DNA from: an uncultured Bacilli bacterium
Lineage (GTDB): Bacteria > Bacillota_I > Bacilli_A > RF39 > UBA660
Assembly (NCBI GenBank): GCA_934102055.1
Contig: CAKOSE010000019.1
Location: forward strand, 1 to 17,955
Direction: 5' to 3'
Length of the DNA: 17,955 nt
Shown here: positions 14,087 to 17,955 of the stretch, in pieces
Position numbering within the stretch: position 1 is the first letter of the stretch
Layout of the letters: every line of letters begins with the position of its first letter
Translations under genes and position numbers: made by a program
The notes under the pieces: model-generated
Told to the model about the DNA's origin: nothing
Database searches by the model: none
The model's input: the letters and a program-made list of their open reading frames with translations, nothing else

Positions 14087-15794
14087 CTATTACTAGGGGA
14101 TTAAAATTATTTATAGCAGAAACTAGTTTTGGATGTTTTATAACGAAGTAAATGGCAGGATTTAGAACTTTGTAGATTATAACATATTTATTCATAACTA
14201 TTTCAATTACTATATTATCAAAAACTTTATGTTTATTAAAAATAACATTATAATTAGGATTATTATATGAAAGAGTTAGATCTAGGTGTTTTTGGTATTC
14301 ATCGTATGTGTAATTAATTCTTTTATCTAGAGGGATACCTTCTAGGGATAGGTATATGTTGTCGTCTTTATTGTATTTATAGATATAATCTTGAAATGTG
14401 TTTGTTCCTAGTATGTTTTTTACTTTCTTTTCTTCTTTATGTTTATATTCAATTATTAGTTCTTTTTCTTTTTTCGATAGGTTATTTCTGTTTAGAATTT
14501 TTATTAATAGTTCATCTGTTATAGTAAAGATTGGTAATGAGTATAAGTATCTTTTTCTATTAAGTTTATTTGAAAGGTCTTCTTTTTGGAAACTTTCGAA
14601 TAGTTTTCTGTTTTTTTCGTTGTAAATATCCATTAGAGGATAGGCTTTCTTTAGTAGTTGTTTTGCTTTTTCTTTGTAATAGTTCATTTCTTTGGAGTTA
14701 TTTATTAAATAGTATTTGCCTTTGTTATGGTATCCTTTTATGCATTCTCCTGTTAGGGCATATTCTCCGGATACGTAGTTTAGGTGTTGATAGACTGAGT
14801 TTTTTATTTCTTTTAGATAATAAGGAGAAATTTGCCCAGTCATGTAAATAGGCATCCAGCTTTCAAGTCCTAGCATCATTTCATTAAATGGTCTATCTAA
14901 GTTATGGATGATGTTAAGATGAAGTCCTTTTTTAAGACACATTGCTACTCCGAACATCCATTTTTTACTGAATTCAATATCACGTGCCATATCTTCCATA
15001 GGCATATCGCTACACATAAATATATTTTCATTTGATTTAGATAGAACTGTTGCTTTGAAGAAATCTAGCTCACCTTTCTTCATTTCTTCTAGTCCAAAAT
15101 AGTTTTTACTTCTTGCTTTGTAAAAGGGAATATTTGGGACTTTTAGTTTATCAAAGGAGATAGCTTTTATATAATCAGATAGATTAAATTTATCGAGGTT
15201 AATTAAGAAATTTTTTATGTTATTATCATATGATGGGGAACTGTTTGTTAGAAAGTCAAATATGATTTTAAACATTTCATTATTATTTATTTTTTTTGTA
15301 ATACTTATCCCAAGTGAGGTGAAAAGATAGTATTTATCTATATTGTTATATTTAGATACTACAAAGAAGGAAACTTTTTCACAGAATGAGACTGGATCTG
15401 ATGGTTTTGCTTTGCCATATCTTATACGTGATATGTGTGATGGATCGAAAACTATGTATTTTGACATTTCATTGATATTTATTTTAAGACTAGTAATTAG
15501 TTTATTTAGATTAGTGCTGAAATTATCGTAATTAAATTTATCTTTTTCTTTAATGGCTTTAGAGAGTTCATTATATATATTAATATTTATATAGTTTGTT
15601 ATGTCTTTTTCTTTGATAATATCTTCGATAGAGTTACTAATTTTTTTAAGCTGGATGCTATCTATTTTAGGAGTTCTTTCTCCACTTCTATATCTGCTTA
15701 TGACTGCTTCTGAAATAGAGGATTTTTTAGAAAGTTCTTTTGAAGAACAGTTGCAAATTTTTAAATATTTGTTAAGAGTATCTTTAAAGTTCAT
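14076..15794 (-). CDS. Large protein with two N-terminal XRE-type HTH domains and an unassigned C-terminal region
   Basis: 572 residues. HTH 1 is at about 4-55 (CSSKELSKKSSISEAVISRY). HTH 2 is at about 92-148 (EMSKYIVFDPSHISRIRYGK), so it should bind DNA. The remaining 400 residues are not a domain I can name with certainty. The best-conserved-looking stretch is 277-327, with GLHLNIIHNLDRPFNEMM (290-307) and WMPIYMTGQISPYY (313-326). Similar long Cro/CI-like regulators occur in gut Clostridia, where this part may sense a ligand or protein. ATG at 15794 is chosen for its TTGGTG ribosome site and a TATGATACAAT -10 region at 15811-15821. An in-frame upstream ATG at 15839 lies before that -10. 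It is divergent from the zinc-ribbon/PrsW pair and may belong to the recombinase element or regulate that pair. Confidence 0.75.
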   Translation of the reverse strand: MNFKDTLNKYLKICNCSSKELSKKSSISEAVISRYRSGERTPKIDSIQLKKISNSIEDIIKEKDITNYININIYNELSKAIKEKDKFNYDNFSTNLNKLITSLKININEMSKYIVFDPSHISRIRYGKAKPSDPVSFCEKVSFFVVSKYNNIDKYYLFTSLGISITKKINNNEMFKIIFDFLTNSSPSYDNNIKNFLINLDKFNLSDYIKAISFDKLKVPNIPFYKARSKNYFGLEEMKKGELDFFKATVLSKSNENIFMCSDMPMEDMARDIEFSKKWMFGVAMCLKKGLHLNIIHNLDRPFNEMMLGLESWMPIYMTGQISPYYLKEIKNSVYQHLNYVSGEYALTGECIKGYHNKGKYYLINNSKEMNYYKEKAKQLLKKAYPLMDIYNEKNRKLFESFQKEDLSNKLNRKRYLYSLPIFTITDELLIKILNRNNLSKKEKELIIEYKHKEEKKVKNILGTNTFQDYIYKYNKDDNIYLSLEGIPLDKRINYTYDEYQKHLDLTLSYNNPNYNVIFNKHKVFDNIVIEIVMNKYVIIYKVLNPAIYFVIKHPKLVSAINNFNPLVIEKN

Positions 15795-15844
15795 ATTAAT
15801 CACCAAGGATATTGTATCATATAGAAAGTAGAATAGCACTAAAA

Positions 15845-15877
15845 CTTGTCGGTTAAAACATTGTTTTTTATGACAAG
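15845..15877. repeat. Inverted repeat between divergent genes, possible operator
   Basis: CTTGTC (15845-15850) and GACAAG (15872-15877) form an inverted pair 21 bases apart, about two helical turns centre to centre plus a few bases. It lies upstream of the minus-strand -10 at 15811-15821 and directly before the plus-strand -35 at 15882. This is a reasonable site for autoregulation by the adjacent double-HTH protein. Six-base arms make chance occurrence possible. Confidence 0.35.
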
Positions 15878-15881
15878 ATAA

Positions 15882-15910
15882 TTGTTAATGATATGAAATT
15901 ACACTATACT
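15882..15910 (+). promoter_or_regulatory. Promoter of the zinc-ribbon/PrsW pair
   Basis: TTGTTA (15882-15887), 17-base spacer, TATACT (15905-15910), followed by the ribosome site AAAGGAG (15927-15933) seven bases before the ATG. Confidence 0.6.
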
Positions 15911-15940
15911 GAATTATAAGAAAAGTAAAGGAGTGGTAAC

Positions 15941-16663
15941 ATGGCAATGATAAAATGTCCAGAGTGTAAGAATAATATAAGTGATAAGGCTGAGGTTTGT
16001 CCTAAGTGTGGATATGAACTTAATAAGAAGAATAATAATCAAAAGGAGAAAAAGGAAAAGAAGAAAGTTGATTACAAGTACATAATTTTAGGTCTTTTGA
16101 TAATAGTAGTGGGGTTTTATATGTTAAATCAAAATAATGAAAGAAACAAGGAGCAAAATCCAAGTGCCCCTGTAACTTCGGATAAACAAAGTAAACAGGT
16201 AACACCTGGTACTTATACAGGTTATGTTGTTTATAATGATCAAACTTTAAAGATGAGTTATGAAATACCAAGTAATTATAAGACTTTTACAGATAAAAAT
16301 TTAACTTATGTTGGTCAAAATATAGATAATGAAGGAGCATTAATACCATATATAGTTTTAGGATGGGATACAACGTATGCTAATCCTGTACAGTTTTTGA
16401 ATGCTTTTACTGATGAACTTAGAAAGGTATATAATGATGTTACAATAACAATAGATTTGTTATCTAATACGATAGGAAATTATTATGTATATGGAATTCA
16501 ATATAAATATACTTCTAGTGGGCATATAGTTATAGATAATAGGTATGCAACTCAAATAGATGGGAAAATTTTTATGGTTGGAACAAAAGAAGAAAATCAA
16601 AATACTGAAGAGATAAATAATCATGTAAGAGTGATACTTAATACTTTAAAAGGAGTAAATTGA
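15941..16663 (+). CDS. Zinc-ribbon, single-TM protein with extracytoplasmic domain
   Basis: 240 residues. An N-terminal zinc ribbon with C6-x2-C9 and C20-x2-C23 (MAMIKCPECKNNISDKAEVC, then PKCG) is followed by a Lys-rich linker, one transmembrane helix (about 47-63) and a 175-residue outer part of unknown family with several aromatic beta-like stretches (GYVVYNDQTLKMSYEIP). With the basic linker before the helix, the ribbon should be cytoplasmic and the C-terminal domain outside. It is one base upstream of the prsW-like gene, whose N-terminal ribbon is nearly the same, so the two are one operon and probably one functional unit. A membrane sensor or protease substrate is inferred only. Confidence 0.8.
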   Translation: MAMIKCPECKNNISDKAEVCPKCGYELNKKNNNQKEKKEKKKVDYKYIILGLLIIVVGFYMLNQNNERNKEQNPSAPVTSDKQSKQVTPGTYTGYVVYNDQTLKMSYEIPSNYKTFTDKNLTYVGQNIDNEGALIPYIVLGWDTTYANPVQFLNAFTDELRKVYNDVTITIDLLSNTIGNYYVYGIQYKYTSSGHIVIDNRYATQIDGKIFMVGTKEENQNTEEINNHVRVILNTLKGVN

Positions 16664-16664
16664 T

Positions 16665-17819
16665 ATGGCATTGATAAAGTGTAAAGAATGTGGGAAGTCT
16701 ATGTCTGCACAAGCTAAAATTTGTCCTCATTGTGGTATAAAAAATGATGTAAGAACTTGTCCTGAATGTAATAATGAAGTAAAAGAAGAGGATATTTATT
16801 GTAAAGAGTGTGGGTATCCTTTAAAGAAGAAAAATCCTTCTAATATAGTTAGTGAGAATTTAGATAAAATAACTGGAGCTCAGTCTGAGAATTATGTAAC
16901 TTTTAAGGATTTGTTTAAAAATACATTTAAAAAACATACGGATGAGGAGCTTGATGAAATATTTGTATGTGGTTCTTCAAAAACAATTCCGAAGGTAAAG
17001 GATATAGATCCAAGAAAAGCAACAGCATGGGTATATTTTAAGATATTAATACTTTTTGTAATAGCGTACATCCCGACTCGGATAGGATTTATAAATTATG
17101 GTAATGATAATTTCTTACCTGCAATGATAATGCTTGCAGCATTTGCAATTCCTGTAACTGTACTTATATTTTTCTTTGAGATAAATATTTTCAGAAATAT
17201 ACCATTTTATAAAGTGATAAAATACTTTATATTAGGTGGAGCTTTATCATTAATAGTAGCAATAGTTTTCTTTTCGTTTGATTTTAATACAGATACAACA
17301 ACATATTTTGGGGCTTTAATGGTAGGGGTAATAGAGGAAGTTGCAAAGATAATAATAGTAGCAATATTCTTATTTAAAAGTAAGAACAGTAATTATATAT
17401 TAAATGGGTTATTGGTTGGTGCAGCAGTAGGAGCAGGTTTTGCAGCGTTTGAAACAGCAGGATATATTTTAAGATATGGTATGAATAATGGTATTGACGT
17501 GATGTTTAACACAATAAAAGTAAGAGGAATCTTAGCGCCAGGAGGACATGTTGCATGGGCTGCAATCGAAGGTGCAGCACTTATGTATGTAAAGGGTTTT
17601 GAGAAATTAGATAAGAGACATTTAGGCGATAAAAGGTTTTTTCTTATTTGTTTAATACCAATAGTGTTACATGGTGTTTGGGATATGCCTATACAGTTAC
17701 CATATTATATAGTACAAATAACATTAATAATTTTAGCTTGGCTTGTAATAATATATTTCATAAACTTAGGTTTAAAACAAGTAGATGATGCAAAAAGGTT
17801 AAAACAGAAAGAAGATTAA
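16665..17819 (+). CDS. PrsW-family intramembrane-type protease with double zinc ribbon
   Basis: 384 residues. Two zinc ribbons (C6, C9, C20, C23 and C32, C35, C46, C49) come first, then a charged linker. A polytopic membrane domain (about 122-370) follows, with the PrsW (M82) motifs: E224-E225-x2-K228 in VIEEVAK, E263 in FAAFETAGY, H295 in GGHVAWAA, and H336 with D340 in LHGVWDMP. PrsW in Bacillus makes the first cut in the anti-sigma factor RsiW; relatives cleave or process other membrane proteins. The N-terminal ribbons are not part of Bacillus PrsW. The ribosome site AAAAGGAG lies in the end of the upstream gene. A terminator follows directly. No sigma/anti-sigma pair is visible nearby, so the single-TM neighbour is the obvious candidate partner. 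Confidence 0.88.
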   Translation: MALIKCKECGKSMSAQAKICPHCGIKNDVRTCPECNNEVKEEDIYCKECGYPLKKKNPSNIVSENLDKITGAQSENYVTFKDLFKNTFKKHTDEELDEIFVCGSSKTIPKVKDIDPRKATAWVYFKILILFVIAYIPTRIGFINYGNDNFLPAMIMLAAFAIPVTVLIFFFEINIFRNIPFYKVIKYFILGGALSLIVAIVFFSFDFNTDTTTYFGALMVGVIEEVAKIIIVAIFLFKSKNSNYILNGLLVGAAVGAGFAAFETAGYILRYGMNNGIDVMFNTIKVRGILAPGGHVAWAAIEGAALMYVKGFEKLDKRHLGDKRFFLICLIPIVLHGVWDMPIQLPYYIVQITLIILAWLVIIYFINLGLKQVDDAKRLKQKED

Positions 17820-17840
17820 GTCCAATAAGGGACTTTTTTT
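17818..17840 (+). terminator. Terminator after the PrsW gene
   Basis: AAGTCC (17818-17823) pairs with GGACTT (17830-17835) around a 6-base loop and runs into a seven-T tract (17834-17840). It overlaps the stop codon. Confidence 0.8.
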
Positions 17841-17905
17841 GATTCATTACTTTTTAATGAGTGATTATTTCTAAAAACTTTTTTAATTTATATACTTTGT
17901 AATGT

Positions 17906-17935
17906 TTGAGATAAGTATAGTTTATAGAATATAAA
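17906..17935 (+). promoter_or_regulatory. Possible promoter of a gene beyond the window
   Basis: TTGAGA (17906-17911), 18-base spacer, TATAAA (17930-17935). In such AT-rich DNA the match is weak evidence. No coding start is seen before the window ends. Confidence 0.3.
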
Positions 17936-17955
17936 AATTGGTATAAGGGAATAGT

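Noticed and set aside
14398..14851. Plus-strand frames antisense to the HTH gene
   Set aside because: Same effect: Phe/Leu/Ser-rich complements of a Lys/Asn-rich protein, with no ribosome sites or domains.
2351..15851. Identical 11-mer AAAACTTGTCG at 2351-2361 and 15841-15851, each with a GACAAG partner nearby
   Set aside because: The arms are in opposite order at the two places, and one copy is in a recA-end hairpin. In AT-rich DNA a shared regulator site is not supported by two such matches.
17841..17872. Small hairpin TCATTA-CTTTT-TAATGA after the PrsW terminator
   Set aside because: Six A-T-rich pairs are too weak to call a second terminator or an operator.
1..17955. CRISPR arrays, tRNA or rRNA genes
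   Set aside because: No regularly spaced repeats and no tRNA or rRNA signature sequences were seen on either strand.

Overview
The window is strongly AT-rich bacterial DNA using the standard bacterial code: TGA ends recA and the 15941-16663 gene, and tryptophan is TGG. Strong Shine-Dalgarno sites, TTGACA/TATAAT-type promoters and U-tract terminators, together with the order rodZ-pgsA-recA-rny and a polA...mutM pair, point to a low-GC Bacillota species (Bacilli, Clostridia or a Mollicutes-related gut lineage). The species cannot be fixed from the sequence.

Core part (1-10400, all on +): a short RodZ-like membrane HTH protein, PgsA (phosphatidylglycerolphosphate synthase), RecA behind a LexA-box-like palindrome and a near-consensus promoter, an exported glycine-rich surface protein, RNase Y, DNA polymerase I, a cation-diffusion-facilitator transporter and the DNA glycosylase MutM. 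recA, the surface gene, rny and polA each have a recognisable promoter. pgsA, the surface gene, rny and mutM are followed by clear terminator hairpins. polA, the transporter and mutM form one tight unit. RecA, Pol I and MutM are DNA-repair functions. PgsA, RodZ and RNase Y are membrane or RNA-turnover functions.

Accessory part (10401-15840): an internally deleted IS605-type tnpB remnant on +. It abuts, on the minus strand, an ABC permease and the C-terminal half of its ATPase. The ATPase gene is cut just after its signature motif, where the end of an element encoding a large serine recombinase begins. A 42-residue ORF overlaps the recombinase start. Next to it, also on minus, is a 572-residue protein with two N-terminal HTH domains. 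The missing 5' half of the ATPase gene is not seen anywhere to the right, so the element runs past the window or the half was lost.

Right part (15841-17955): divergent from the HTH gene, a two-gene unit encodes a zinc-ribbon/single-TM/extracytoplasmic protein and a double-zinc-ribbon PrsW-type membrane protease. The architecture suggests a substrate-protease or membrane-signalling pair. This pair and the surface protein with a discoidin-like insertion are the most interesting protein-level observations.
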